From assembly GCA_963824935.1 (NCBI GenBank), contig CAWGRF010000029.1, forward strand, positions 73,929 through 137,928: DNA of 64,000 nt. The letters run 5' to 3'. Origin of the DNA: JACCZX01 sp963824935. GTDB lineage: Bacteria; Pseudomonadota; Gammaproteobacteria; Burkholderiales; Burkholderiaceae_F. Below, in pieces: positions 17,342-26,456 of the stretch (the stretch's first letter is position 1; every line of letters starts with the position of its first letter). The position numbers were made by a program, and so were the translations under genes. The notes below the pieces were generated by a model, which was given only the letters and a program-made list of their open reading frames with translations, had not been told where the DNA came from and did not search any database.

Positions 17342-18318
17342 AGTCGAAGTCGATTGTGATCCGCTCTCACGGCGGCCCCGAGGTGATGGAACTCGTCGAA
17401 GCGGACGTGCCCGATCCAGGCCCGGGCGAAGTGCGAATCCGGCAACGTGCGATCGGACTTAACTTTATCGACATCTACCATCGGATAGGTTTGTATCCGA
17501 ACACATTGCCCCACGGCCTCGGATCCGAGGGCGCGGGAGTGGTCGAAGCGGCGGGCGCTAACGCGCACGGCCTTAAAGAGGGTGACCGCGTCGCATATGG
17601 GCAAGGTCCGATCGGTGCGTACGCCGAGACTCGCACGATGCCGACCACGATGGTCGTCAAGCTACCGAACGCCATCAGCTTCGAGCAGGCCGCGGCGGTC
17701 ATGCTCAAAGGCTTGACAGTTCAATACCTTTTTCGCCAGACGTATCGGCTGCAAGGTCACGAAACGATCCTGTTTCACGCGGCCGCGGGCGGCGTCGGCT
17801 TGATCGCGTGCCAGTGGGCGCGTGCGCTCGGCGTGAAGCTGATCGGCACGGTGAGCTCGCCGGAAAAGGCCGCGCGCGCAAAAAAGAACGGCGCATGGCA
17901 GACGATCGACTACTCCAAGGAAAATTTTGTCGAGCGCGTCGCGGCGCTGACCAACGGCGCCAAGGTGCCGGTCGTCTATGACGGCGTCGGCAAAACGACG
18001 TGGGAAGGCTCGCTCGATTGCTTGCAGCCGCGCGGGTTGATGGTGAGCTTCGGCAACTCGTCGGGCGCGGTGACCGGCGTCAGTCTCGGCATCCTTGCGC
18101 AAAAAGGGTCGCTATTCGTCACACGGCCGACGCTGGGCACTCACGTCGTACCGCGCGCGCGCCTCGAGGAGTCGGCGGCGGAGCTGTTCGACATGATGCA
18201 GCGGGGCAAGATCAAGGTCGATATCGAGCAGCGCTATCCGCTGGCAGACGCGGCGCGTGCGCATGCAGATCTGGCGGCACGCAAGACGGTTGGCTCGACG
18301 GTGCTGATGCCAGGTTAA
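17338..18318 (+). CDS. qor: Quinone oxidoreductase (zinc-independent MDR, Qor-type)
   Basis: A 326-residue NADPH-dependent medium-chain reductase. It has the GroES-like N-terminal half (GLNFIDIYHRIGLYP) and a Rossmann half with AAAGGVGLIACQWARALG. It lacks the zinc-ligand cysteines of alcohol dehydrogenases, as expected for quinone oxidoreductases. Ribosome site AAGGAGG precedes ATG 17338. The start overlaps the EamA stop by 4 bp. It faces the methyltransferase-like gene at its 3' end, with 12 bp between stops. Confidence 0.92.
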   Translation: MKSKSIVIRSHGGPEVMELVEADVPDPGPGEVRIRQRAIGLNFIDIYHRIGLYPNTLPHGLGSEGAGVVEAAGANAHGLKEGDRVAYGQGPIGAYAETRTMPTTMVVKLPNAISFEQAAAVMLKGLTVQYLFRQTYRLQGHETILFHAAAGGVGLIACQWARALGVKLIGTVSSPEKAARAKKNGAWQTIDYSKENFVERVAALTNGAKVPVVYDGVGKTTWEGSLDCLQPRGLMVSFGNSSGAVTGVSLGILAQKGSLFVTRPTLGTHVVPRARLEESAAELFDMMQRGKIKVDIEQRYPLADAARAHADLAARKTVGSTVLMPG

Positions 18319-18330
18319 TGAGATTGGCAC

Positions 18331-18786
18331 TCAATAAAGGATTGGAACGAAGCGTCGCGTCCGAGCCGCGTAATCCCCGTATTCGGGAAACGCTGCGCGC
18401 AGGTATTCCTCTTCGCGCGCCGCTTTGATCACGAGCACGATCAGCAGCAGAACGTACAGCGTCACTCGCGTTGCGCTGACGTCGACAGCCACGAACGCGC
18501 TCAGGCCGAGCAGCGCCGCCGAGTAGATCGGATGGCGGATCCAGCGGTACGGGCCGGTTGTGATCAGTCGTGCGCCGCGCTTTATCTCGGGGCGGATGTT
18601 GAAGTTGCCCCAGCGGTTGACGCTGATTGCCCAAAGGCCAAGCGCGGTGCCAAGCGCAAACAGCGAGATCGCCAGCGGCCCGGGGCGAGTTGCTGCTTGC
18701 CAGTCCGTGCCGAGCACGAGTACTGCGATCAGCCCAAGCTGCAGCGCCACCAATAGCCACGACGGCAAGCGCCGCACGAGGCTCAT
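18331..18786 (-). CDS. Isoprenylcysteine carboxyl methyltransferase-like membrane protein (PEMT/ICMT superfamily)
   Basis: About 151 residues with three to four membrane helices (WLLVALQLGLIAVLVLGTDW, LAISLFALGTALGLWAISV, then YSAALLGLSAFVAVDV). The conserved cofactor-binding region GPYRWIRHPIYSA and the C-terminal EEEYLRAAFPEYGDYAARTRRF identify the superfamily. Bacterial members methylate small or lipid substrates, but the real substrate here is unknown. ATG 18786 overlaps the fbp stop as ATGA, making it the last gene of the EamA-pepN-fbp set. Confidence 0.85.
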   Translation of the reverse strand: MSLVRRLPSWLLVALQLGLIAVLVLGTDWQAATRPGPLAISLFALGTALGLWAISVNRWGNFNIRPEIKRGARLITTGPYRWIRHPIYSAALLGLSAFVAVDVSATRVTLYVLLLIVLVIKAAREEEYLRAAFPEYGDYAARTRRFVPILY

Positions 18787-19778
18787 GCTCGGTGGTAACT
18801 GGTCACCCGCTCGACTTCGTTCTTTGAACCAAGAAACACGGCAACGCGCTCGTGCAATTTTTCGGGCCCGATGTCGAGGATGCGGCGATGGCCGTCGGTG
18901 GCGGCGCCGCCAGCTTGTTCGATCAGAAACGCCATCGGGTTGCCTTCGTACATCAAGCGCAATCGGCCAGCTTTGTAAAGCTCGCGGGCGTCGCGCGGAT
19001 ACATAAAGATGCCGCCGCGCGTCATGATCCGGTGCACGTCTGCGACCATCGATGCAACCCACCGCATGTTGAAGTCCGAGCCACGCGGTCCGGTCTTGCC
19101 GGCGAGCAGTTCATCGACGTAACGCTTGACAGGTGCTTCCCAGTGCCGCGAGTTCGACATATTGATGGCGAACTCTTGTGTCTCCGCAGGAACGCGTACG
19201 TCCGACTGCGTCAACAAGAACGAGCCCGTGTCGCGATCGAGCGTGAACACCTGGACGCCGTGCCCGACTGATAGCACCAGCAACGTCTGCGGGCCGTAGA
19301 CGGTGTAGCCGGCGCACAACTGCTGCGTGCCTCGCTGCAGGAATGCAGCTTCGCCCGCGTCTTCACCGTTCGATGGCCCGGGCAATACCGAAAAGATCGT
19401 CCCGATCGAAACGTTGACGTCGATATTGCTCGAACCATCGAGCGGATCGAACAGCAGCAAATACTTTCCGCGCGGATAAGCGACCGGAATGCCCATCGGC
19501 CCATCCATTTCTTCGGACGCCACCGCGGCCAGATAGCCGCCCCAGGAAGTTGCCTCAACGAGGATTTCGTTCGACAGTACGTCCAGCTTCTTTTGCGCCT
19601 CGCCCTGCACGTTCGTGGTGCCGGCGCTGCCCAGGACGTTACCCAAGGCTCCCTTGCCTACGGCGTGGCTGATCGCCTTGCACGCACGCGCCACGGTTTC
19701 GAGCAACAAACGCAGATTCGGATCGATGCCGTGCTCGCGCTCGCAGCGAATTAGGTAGTGCGTGAGCGACAGTCTCAT
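18783..19778 (-). CDS. fbp: Fructose-1,6-bisphosphatase class I
   Basis: Hydrolyses fructose 1,6-bisphosphate in gluconeogenesis (or the Calvin cycle, though no other cycle gene is here). At 331 residues it is of typical length. The metal site FDPLDGSSNIDVN is intact, with NMRWVASMVADVHR and GGIFMYPRDARELYKAGRLR later. ATG 19778 overlaps the pepN stop by one base. A longer frame to 20192 is antisense-free read-in from pepN and was not used. Confidence 0.96.
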   Translation of the reverse strand: MRLSLTHYLIRCEREHGIDPNLRLLLETVARACKAISHAVGKGALGNVLGSAGTTNVQGEAQKKLDVLSNEILVEATSWGGYLAAVASEEMDGPMGIPVAYPRGKYLLLFDPLDGSSNIDVNVSIGTIFSVLPGPSNGEDAGEAAFLQRGTQQLCAGYTVYGPQTLLVLSVGHGVQVFTLDRDTGSFLLTQSDVRVPAETQEFAINMSNSRHWEAPVKRYVDELLAGKTGPRGSDFNMRWVASMVADVHRIMTRGGIFMYPRDARELYKAGRLRLMYEGNPMAFLIEQAGGAATDGHRRILDIGPEKLHERVAVFLGSKNEVERVTSYHRA

Positions 19779-22447
19779 CAGTGCGCGAGCGACTTGGTAA
19801 CGATCTCGCATACATCGCGCGACAGGCCCGACTGGCGGGCGACATACTCGAGCGCTGCGCGCATCGCTGTTTGTCGGTCTGCAGTGAACTTGCGCCAACG
19901 GTCCAGCGCGCGCGTGATGCGCGCGGCGATGGTCGGATTCATTCTGTCCAGCGCCAGCACCTGGTCGACCCAGAACGCATAGCCATCGGCATCGCGGCGA
20001 TGAAACTCGGCTTCGTTGGCCACACAGAACGATCGAATCAACGCATACACGTTGTTCGGATTGGAAAATGAGAAAGCAGGGTGATGCATTAACAGGCGAA
20101 CACGCTCGACCACCGGCGGTTCGCCTGGTTGCGCAACTGCAGTCGCTTGCAGCTGAAACCATTTGTACATCAAGAGCGGTTGTGAGTGCCATACCCGCGC
20201 GAGCTGCACCAGGGCCTCGGCCTTGAACGGCGCCGCGCTGTTGACGATCACCGATAGCGCGCCATGCGCATCCGTCATGTTGGTCGATGCCACCAACTGA
20301 TCGCGCGCAAGATCGAGCGCGCCGGCCACTTCGCCCTCGGCCAGATAGTGCAGCGCCAGGTTGCGCAGCGCACGTTTGCCGGCCGATACCGGGTCGGGCG
20401 AGTACTCGCCGCCGACTTGCATCGCCGAATAGGTCGTCCGCCAGTCATCGGCGAGACGCCTGCCGAGCTCATGCATCGCATAGCGCCGTGCCGCGCGAAT
20501 CGCTTCAGGATCGATGACGGCACGCTGCTCGCCGATGAAACTCTCGGCCGGCAACAAGAGCGCCTGCGCCTTGAACGCGGGCGAGAGTGTCTCGTTAAGC
20601 AGCGTCGCGCGAAACGTTGCGATAAACGAGTCATCCAGCGCCAATGGCCGGTCGGCTTCGACTGCATCGGTCAGGGACATCAGTCGTGCGATCGCCAGCC
20701 GCTGTCCGGCTTCCCATCGATTGAAACCATCGGAGTCGTGTGCCGATAGAAAGGCCAGCTCTGCACCTGTGCAGCGGTAATCGACGACGACCGGCGCAGA
20801 GAAGTTGCGCAGCAGCGACGGCACAGGTGGCTCCCTGACATTGACAAAGCGAAATGTCTGCGTCGCCTGGGTCAGGTCAAGCACCTTGGTCGCAGTTGCG
20901 CTCACCGACTCGCCTTCGAGTTGCAGCGGCAGGTCGCGTCCGTCGCTGCCAAGCAGACCGACCGCAAATGGAATGTGGAGCGGCTCTTTGCTCGGTTGCC
21001 CAGGCGTTGGCGCCAATGATTGACTGAGTGTCAACTGGAAAGCCAGAGCATTCGGGTCGTAGCGGGTCTCGACAGTCACGCGCGGCGTGCCAGCTTGCGC
21101 GTACCAGCGTTTGAACTGCGTCAGATCGCGGGAATTGGCGTCCGCGATCGCAGCCACAAAGTCGTCGCATGTCACCGCCTGCTCATCGTGCCGCTTGAAG
21201 TACAAATCCATGCCACGCCGAAAGCCGCCGGGGCCGACCAGTGTCTGCAACATACGCACTATCTCGGCACCTTTTTCATACACGGTGGCGGTGTAGAAGT
21301 TACTTATCTCCTGATAATTGTCCGGGCGCACCGGATGCGCCATCGGGCCGCCGTCTTCCGGAAACTGCATCGCGCGCAACGTACGCACGTCTTCGATCCG
21401 CTTGACCCCACGGCCGCCCGCATCGTCAAGCATGTCAGCGGAGAACTCCTGCTCTCGAAAGACCGTCAGCCCTTCCTTCAAGCTGAGCTGGAACCAGTCG
21501 CGACAAGTGACACGGTTCCCGGTCCAGTTGTGAAAATACTCATGAGCGACGATCGACTCGACGTTCGCGTAATCATCGTCGGTCGCGACGGCGGGGCTCG
21601 CCAGCACATACTTGGCGTTGAATATGTTGAGGCCCTTATTCTCCATCGCGGCCATGTTGAAATCGTTCGAGGCGACGATCATGAAGCGGTCAAGGTCGAG
21701 TTCGAGCCCGAAACGCAGCGAGTCCCACGCGATCGCATTCTTCAGGCTCGTCATTGCGTGCTGCGTCTTGTCAAGATTGTCCGGCTCGACGTAGATCTGC
21801 AGCAGCGCCTCACGCCCGTTCGTACGCATCACGCGATCTTCAAGCACGGCAAAGTTGCCGGCGACGAGCCCGAACAGATAGCTCGGCTTGGCAAATGGGT
21901 CGTCCCAGACCGCATAGTGCCGACCTTCCGAGAGATCGCCTTGGCTGACCAGATTGCCATTGGCAAGCAGCACTGGATAGCGTGACTTATCGGCGCGGAT
22001 CGTCACGCGATACGTCGTCATCACATCGGGGCGGTCGGGAAAGAACGTAATGCGCCGAAAACCTTCCGCTTCGCACTGGCTGAAAAAATTGCCGTTGGAA
22101 ACGAATAGCCCCATGAGCTCGGTGTTCTCCGCGGGCTTGATACGAACGACGGTTTTCAATGTGAAACGGTCAGACCGCGGACGAAGCGTCAGGCCGTCTT
22201 CATGCAGCTGATACGCGTTCGCAGGTAACGCATGACCGTCGAGTGCAATCAAGGCAAGATCGAGATCTTCGCCGTCAAGCTGAAGAGGCGCTGCACCGCC
22301 GACCACCGGATTGCGGCGCACGGTGAGTGTCGCGGTGACGTACGTGAGCGCTGGGTTGAGATCGAATTCAAGCGCCACATGGTCGAGCAGGAAATCCGGC
22401 GGCCGATAATCGGCGCGGCGAACGGTGACGACCTGATCATTACGCAT
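19778..22447 (-). CDS. pepN: Aminopeptidase N (M1 family)
   Basis: An 889-residue zinc aminopeptidase that removes N-terminal residues from peptides in the cytosol. The exopeptidase motif is MAAMENKG (GAMEN equivalent), and the zinc site is HEYFHNWTGNRVTCRDWFQL with the distal Glu in SLKEGLTVF. C-terminal helical domains end at EIVTKSLAH. Start ATG 22447 gives the family-typical N-terminus MRNDQVVTVRRADYRPPDF. The open frame continues upstream to 23374, but that part is a shadow of the EamA gene and was rejected. It is followed directly by fbp. Confidence 0.97.
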   Translation of the reverse strand: MRNDQVVTVRRADYRPPDFLLDHVALEFDLNPALTYVTATLTVRRNPVVGGAAPLQLDGEDLDLALIALDGHALPANAYQLHEDGLTLRPRSDRFTLKTVVRIKPAENTELMGLFVSNGNFFSQCEAEGFRRITFFPDRPDVMTTYRVTIRADKSRYPVLLANGNLVSQGDLSEGRHYAVWDDPFAKPSYLFGLVAGNFAVLEDRVMRTNGREALLQIYVEPDNLDKTQHAMTSLKNAIAWDSLRFGLELDLDRFMIVASNDFNMAAMENKGLNIFNAKYVLASPAVATDDDYANVESIVAHEYFHNWTGNRVTCRDWFQLSLKEGLTVFREQEFSADMLDDAGGRGVKRIEDVRTLRAMQFPEDGGPMAHPVRPDNYQEISNFYTATVYEKGAEIVRMLQTLVGPGGFRRGMDLYFKRHDEQAVTCDDFVAAIADANSRDLTQFKRWYAQAGTPRVTVETRYDPNALAFQLTLSQSLAPTPGQPSKEPLHIPFAVGLLGSDGRDLPLQLEGESVSATATKVLDLTQATQTFRFVNVREPPVPSLLRNFSAPVVVDYRCTGAELAFLSAHDSDGFNRWEAGQRLAIARLMSLTDAVEADRPLALDDSFIATFRATLLNETLSPAFKAQALLLPAESFIGEQRAVIDPEAIRAARRYAMHELGRRLADDWRTTYSAMQVGGEYSPDPVSAGKRALRNLALHYLAEGEVAGALDLARDQLVASTNMTDAHGALSVIVNSAAPFKAEALVQLARVWHSQPLLMYKWFQLQATAVAQPGEPPVVERVRLLMHHPAFSFSNPNNVYALIRSFCVANEAEFHRRDADGYAFWVDQVLALDRMNPTIAARITRALDRWRKFTADRQTAMRAALEYVARQSGLSRDVCEIVTKSLAH

Positions 22448-22473
22448 GAGCTGACGGGCGATTGTAGCGATGG

Positions 22474-23370
22474 CTATGTGTCGCGCCCAGCGGCAAGATG
22501 TATACCGGCAAGAATCAGCGCGCCACCGACGAGGTGATAAGCGCCGATCGGATCGGCGAGCAGCGCCCACGACAGTAATGCGGCAAACACCGGAGTCAGG
22601 TTGGCAAAGTACATCGGCAAGACGGCGCCGGCGCGCGCGACTCCTCGATCCCAGCAATAGTACGCAGCAAGTGACGGCAACAGCACGACGTAAGCGAGGG
22701 CAGCGAAGTTGGTCGGTGTTGCTGCCGGAGTTTGCTGCGTGATCGCCCATTCGAGCAGGTAAAACGGCAGGATCATCAGTGAGCCGAACGCGATCTGTAC
22801 GGCGAGAAATGCGGTCAGTGGCAACGGCGGTCGCCGCGTTCGCAGCAGCCACGTGTAGATACTCCACGTCAGGGTCGCGACCAGCATGATCAGGTCTCCG
22901 ATCGCAAATTGCAGCCGCAACAAGTTGCTCGGATCGCCGCGCGCGATGACCCAGAACACACCTGCGAGCGACATCGCAGCGCCGATCCATCTTCGTCGTG
23001 CAACGCTCGAAGAGAAAAATGCAGCGCCGAGCATCAAGGTAATGATCGGACCCGATGCTCCGATCAGAGTTGTGTTGACGGCGCTCGAAGTCTGAAGCGC
23101 CACGTACTGCATCGAGTTGTAGCAGCCAACCCCGAGCAGACTCGTCCATGCGAGCAGCGGCAAATGCACGCGAATCACCGCGCGGTGCCGCCACACGGAG
23201 CCGGCTGCAAACGGTGCGAGCAACACAAGCGCCAATGCCCAGCGCCAGAACGACAGCGCCAACGGCGGAAACTCGCCGACCAGCGCGCGCCCGAGCACCG
23301 CGTTGCCGGCCCAGAAGAGCGGCGGAGCGACCAGAAGCGCGGTGGTGGAGGCGGTCAGACGTCCGGCCAT
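22474..23370 (-). CDS. EamA/DMT-family transporter
   Basis: A 298-residue protein with ten hydrophobic helices in two EamA repeats (start LLVAPPLFWAGNAVLGRALV; second repeat GDLIMLVATLTWSIYTWLL). The motif FANLTPVFAALLSWALL is typical of the family. Proton- or facilitator-driven exporters of metabolites, cargo not predictable. It lies 26 bp upstream of pepN on the same strand. This is one of three EamA genes in the window and the only one that is unbroken. Confidence 0.92.
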   Translation of the reverse strand: MAGRLTASTTALLVAPPLFWAGNAVLGRALVGEFPPLALSFWRWALALVLLAPFAAGSVWRHRAVIRVHLPLLAWTSLLGVGCYNSMQYVALQTSSAVNTTLIGASGPIITLMLGAAFFSSSVARRRWIGAAMSLAGVFWVIARGDPSNLLRLQFAIGDLIMLVATLTWSIYTWLLRTRRPPLPLTAFLAVQIAFGSLMILPFYLLEWAITQQTPAATPTNFAALAYVVLLPSLAAYYCWDRGVARAGAVLPMYFANLTPVFAALLSWALLADPIGAYHLVGGALILAGIHLAAGRDT

Positions 23371-23412
23371 GCACGCCGGTACAGGGTGGGCGCAGTCAAC
23401 GGATTGCCGTTC

Positions 23413-23901
23413 CTAGAACTCAATCTCGTCGCGTATCGCGGTGATGCCGGCTTTAGCGCACGCTTCATCGGCCTCGCCGGTCGGTGCGCCTGAAATGCCT
23501 ATTGCGCCGAGAGTTGCGCCGCCTGCCTGAATCAGCACGCCGCCACCGATGGCGACTACGTTCGGAATCGCCCGCACACCTGAACTCGGCATGCCAGACT
23601 GCGTCTGCTTCGCGAACTCCAGCGTGTCGGTACGGAAGGTGATCGCGGTGTAGCCCTTGTTGATGGCCGTATTGACCGTGTGTGGCCCTGCAAAGCGATC
23701 GCGAATCATTGCCTGCGCAACGCCCGATCGATCGACGACTGCCGCGGCGACCTGGTAGCCGCGTTTCCTGCAGTCCTCGAGCGCGGCGCGGGTTGCTTTC
23801 AGCGCCGTTTCCGGCGTCAGCAGACGGGCCGCATACGTTCCACTCTGCGCCAGCGCCGGCGCGACGATTATCAACAGCATCGCAGACAGCACGTACTTCA
23901 T
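23413..23901 (-). CDS. Secreted GlcG/HbpS-family protein (DUF336)
   Basis: A 162-residue protein with signal peptide MKYVLSAMLLIIVAPALAQS. The mature domain carries family blocks GYQVAAAVVDRSGVAQAMIR, VNTAINKGYTAITFRTDTLE, GGGVLIQAGG and LGAIGISGAPTGEADEACA. Members bind heme (HbpS) or are of unknown function (GlcG), and this one is predicted to be periplasmic. It is divergent from the M20 peptidase gene across 90 bp. Role here not known. Confidence 0.88.
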   Translation of the reverse strand: MKYVLSAMLLIIVAPALAQSGTYAARLLTPETALKATRAALEDCRKRGYQVAAAVVDRSGVAQAMIRDRFAGPHTVNTAINKGYTAITFRTDTLEFAKQTQSGMPSSGVRAIPNVVAIGGGVLIQAGGATLGAIGISGAPTGEADEACAKAGITAIRDEIEF

Positions 23902-23991
23902 CGTGTCTCCCTGGGTGTCGCCCTGGATAGGTTTGAGGCAAGAGGCTAGCAGCCATACACTTGCAGCTTCACGATTTATCAGAACCTCGCC

Positions 23992-25431
23992 ATGAATCTT
24001 GCCGATCTGAATGAGTTTGTCGCAACCAAGTGGGACGCCGATCTCGTGCCGCGATTAATCGACTATGTGCGCGTGCCGGCAAAGTCGCCTGCCTTTGACG
24101 CCAGCTGGGAAGCACACGGGCATCTGCGAGCAGTCGTAAAGGCCGCGGAGGCGTGGTGCCGCGAGCAACCGATCGAAGGATTGACGATTGAGATTGTCGC
24201 GATCGAAGGCAAGACCCCATGCCTGTTGTTCGATGTGCCGGCCACGCACGGCCTGGGCGACGATCGCACGGTTCTGTTTTATGGACACCTGGACAAGCAG
24301 CCGGAGATGACAGGCTGGCGCGACGACCTCGGTCCGTGGAAGCCCGTGTACGAAGACGGCAAGTTGTACGGCCGCGGCAGCGGTGACGATGGCTATGCGA
24401 TCTATGCAGCTCTTACGACTATCGCGGCACTCGATGCACAAGGCGTGGCGCGACCGCGCTGCGTCGGCATCATTGAAACGTGCGAAGAGAGCGGCAGTCC
24501 TGATCTGCCTGAATATCTCGCGCTGTTGGCGCAGCGTTTCGGCGACGTTCAACTGGTCGTCGGACTTGATTCCGGTTGCCGCAACTACGAACAGCTCTGG
24601 GTGACCACATCACTGCGCGGACTCGTCGGTGGCACATTAACCGTTGAAATTCTGTCGGAGGGCGTGCACTCGGGGCATGCCAGCGGCATCGTGCCTTCGT
24701 CGTTCCGCATTGCGCGCCAGCTACTGAATCGGCTTGATGATCCCGCAACCGGAAAGGTGCTGTTGCCCGAGCTGCATGCCGACATTCCGGAAGAACGCAT
24801 GCAGCAGGCGCAGATTGCCGGCGCGATTCTGGGTGACCAGGTGTGGAAGGAGTTCCCGTGGGTCAGTTGCTCGCACGGTGCGGGCGGACACCTGCATGCC
24901 GTGCCGGTCACGACCGATCCGGTTGAAGGCATTCTTAATCGCACCTGGCGGCCGGCGTTGGCAGTGACCGGCGCCGCCGGTCTGCCGGGTATCGATTCGG
25001 CCGGCAATGTGCTGCGCCCGAAGACGACTTTTAAGTTGAGCATGCGCATTCCGCCGACAGTCGATGGCGACAAGGCCACTTGGGCGATGCGCAAGGCGCT
25101 GACTGAGAACCCCCCGTACAACGCTAGGGTCACATTCGATTCCGATTGGGGCGCGACTGGATGGAACGCGCCGGAAACGGCGACGTGGTTGAAGCACGCA
25201 GTGGAACAAGCCTCGACGCAGGTGTACGGACGCGAGGTAGCGTGGATCGGCGAAGGTGGCACGATTCCGTTCATGAACATGCTCGGCGAACGCTTTCCGC
25301 GCGCGCAGTTCTTGATCACCGGCCTACTCGGCCCGCATTCAAATGCGCACGGTCCGAACGAGTTTCTGCATGTTCCGTATGCGAAAAAGTTGACAGCGGC
25401 AGTGGCGAGCGTGGTTGCGGCCGTGCGCTAG
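23992..25431 (+). CDS. M20-family metallopeptidase (carnosinase/DUG-type dipeptidase)
   Basis: A 479-residue di-zinc peptidase. Metal and catalytic residues: HLD in FYGHLDKQPEM, GRGSGDDG, Glu in ETCEESGS, Asp in GLDSG and a C-terminal His in LGPHSNAHGPNE. The inserted dimerisation domain lies in between. Most similar in layout to the CNDP/DUG1 branch that cuts dipeptides. Cytosolic, since there is no signal peptide. Its TAG stop overlaps the gluQ stop in a shared CTAG (25428-25431). Confidence 0.92.
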   Translation: MNLADLNEFVATKWDADLVPRLIDYVRVPAKSPAFDASWEAHGHLRAVVKAAEAWCREQPIEGLTIEIVAIEGKTPCLLFDVPATHGLGDDRTVLFYGHLDKQPEMTGWRDDLGPWKPVYEDGKLYGRGSGDDGYAIYAALTTIAALDAQGVARPRCVGIIETCEESGSPDLPEYLALLAQRFGDVQLVVGLDSGCRNYEQLWVTTSLRGLVGGTLTVEILSEGVHSGHASGIVPSSFRIARQLLNRLDDPATGKVLLPELHADIPEERMQQAQIAGAILGDQVWKEFPWVSCSHGAGGHLHAVPVTTDPVEGILNRTWRPALAVTGAAGLPGIDSAGNVLRPKTTFKLSMRIPPTVDGDKATWAMRKALTENPPYNARVTFDSDWGATGWNAPETATWLKHAVEQASTQVYGREVAWIGEGGTIPFMNMLGERFPRAQFLITGLLGPHSNAHGPNEFLHVPYAKKLTAAVASVVAAVR

Positions 25432-26297
25432 ACGACGTCGCTCTTGGCGCGCCATCGCTGGGCGGCCTCCTTCAGAAACGCATCGACCGACGCGACTTCG
25501 ATCGTGCCGAGTCCCAGGTGCTGTGCGGCACGTTGCAATTCCATTACCGGCTGGTCAGCATTGAGCGACTTCGCGTCCGTCTGCTTCGATAGCTTTTCGC
25601 CGCTCGCATTGAGCACGAGCGGAACGTGCAGGTAGTTGGGCGTCGGTAATCCGAGCAAACGCTGCAAGAAGATCTGGCGCGGCGTGTTGTCGAGTAGATC
25701 TGCGCCGCGCACCACGTCGGTGATCCCTTGAGCCGCGTCATCGACGACGACGGCGAGTTGATAGGCCCACAAGCCGTCGCCGCGTCTGACAACAAAGTCG
25801 CCCACTTCGCGTTGCAGGTGCTGCCGGTAGCGACCGGCCGCGCGATCGACGAACGAAACTTCTTCGTCGCGCACGCGCACTCTGTACGAACGGATCTGCT
25901 TGCCGCGCGGTGCTCCCGCCGCGCAGGTGCCGGGGTAGACGCCAGCCGGCCAGCCTCCATGCGCCTCGATGGCAGTATCGACATCGCTGCGTGAACACGC
26001 GCAGCCATAGATCAATCCTGCGGCTTGCAGGCGATCAAGCGCAGCCTCATACAGCGAGCCGCGCGCGCTCTGAAAGACGACCGGCTCGTCCGATTCGAGT
26101 CCGCAGCGCGCCAGCGTTTGCAGAATATTCTGCGCGACGCCTGGCACGACGCGCGGCGGATCGAGGTCTTCGATGCGAACGATCCAGACGCCATTGGCCG
26201 CACGCGCATCAAGCCAACTGGCGAGCGCGGCGACGAGCGATCCGGCATGCAACGGCCCGGTCGGCGAGGGCGCAAAGCGGCCACGATATTGCGTCAC
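25428..26297 (-). CDS. gluQ: Glutamyl-Q tRNA(Asp) synthetase GluQRS
   Basis: Paralogue of the GluRS catalytic domain that attaches glutamate to queuosine-34 of tRNA-Asp. At 289 residues it lacks an anticodon-binding domain, as expected. It has the HIGH-type motif RFAPSPTGPLHAGSL, the KMSKS-type GEKLSKQ, and Cys residues CAC and GTC that form the family's zinc site. GTG 26297 was chosen because it starts just before the conserved YRGRFAPSPTG; upstream in-frame sequence is in the intergenic region. It converges with the M20 gene. Confidence 0.93.
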   Translation of the reverse strand: MTQYRGRFAPSPTGPLHAGSLVAALASWLDARAANGVWIVRIEDLDPPRVVPGVAQNILQTLARCGLESDEPVVFQSARGSLYEAALDRLQAAGLIYGCACSRSDVDTAIEAHGGWPAGVYPGTCAAGAPRGKQIRSYRVRVRDEEVSFVDRAAGRYRQHLQREVGDFVVRRGDGLWAYQLAVVVDDAAQGITDVVRGADLLDNTPRQIFLQRLLGLPTPNYLHVPLVLNASGEKLSKQTDAKSLNADQPVMELQRAAQHLGLGTIEVASVDAFLKEAAQRWRAKSDVV

Positions 26298-26341
26298 GCG
26301 AAATGCCCGCCCTTGCGAATTCGATTTCGGTTGATGCGGAT

Positions 26342-26386
26342 TCACCCCTATCTGCCCCGCTTTTGTGGCTTCAACCAAAGGGGTGA
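26342..26386. other. Inverted repeat between gluQ and the first diguanylate cyclase gene
   Basis: Perfect 8-bp arms TCACCCCT (26342-26349) and AGGGGTGA (26379-26386) around a 29-nt loop. It lies in the divergent gap, where the plus-strand frame has few G/C third positions and seems non-coding. It may be leader structure or an operator; I do not recognise a riboswitch class. Confidence 0.35.
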
Positions 26387-26456
26387 TGGACCGATTATCC
26401 GTGTAGCGCTGCACTGTCGTGCGGCCCCGCGTCGTCCTTGCGAATCGGAACTGCCG

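Noticed and set aside
18331..19062. Longer frame for the methyltransferase-like gene
   Set aside because: The added residues overlap fbp coding; ATG 18786 overlaps the fbp stop in the ATGA manner usual here.
19779..20192. Extension of the fbp frame to 469 residues
   Set aside because: It overlaps pepN and adds low-complexity Arg-rich sequence; ATG 19778 gives the normal FBPase start.
21020..21985. Plus-strand 321-codon open frame inside pepN
   Set aside because: Antisense shadow; composition is typical of the reverse of high-GC coding sequence.
22448..23374. Upstream extension of the pepN frame to a 1198-residue protein
   Set aside because: The extra part is a frame-shadow of the real EamA gene at 22474-23370; family-typical PepN starts at ATG 22447.
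26342..26386. Cyclic di-GMP riboswitch upstream of the cyclase gene
   Set aside because: The repeat does not show the conserved core of the known GEMM-type riboswitches; only an inverted repeat can be claimed.
26025..26456. Long N-terminal extension of the first cyclase, back to 26025
   Set aside because: Most of it is antisense to gluQ, and the remainder looks like untranslated leader.
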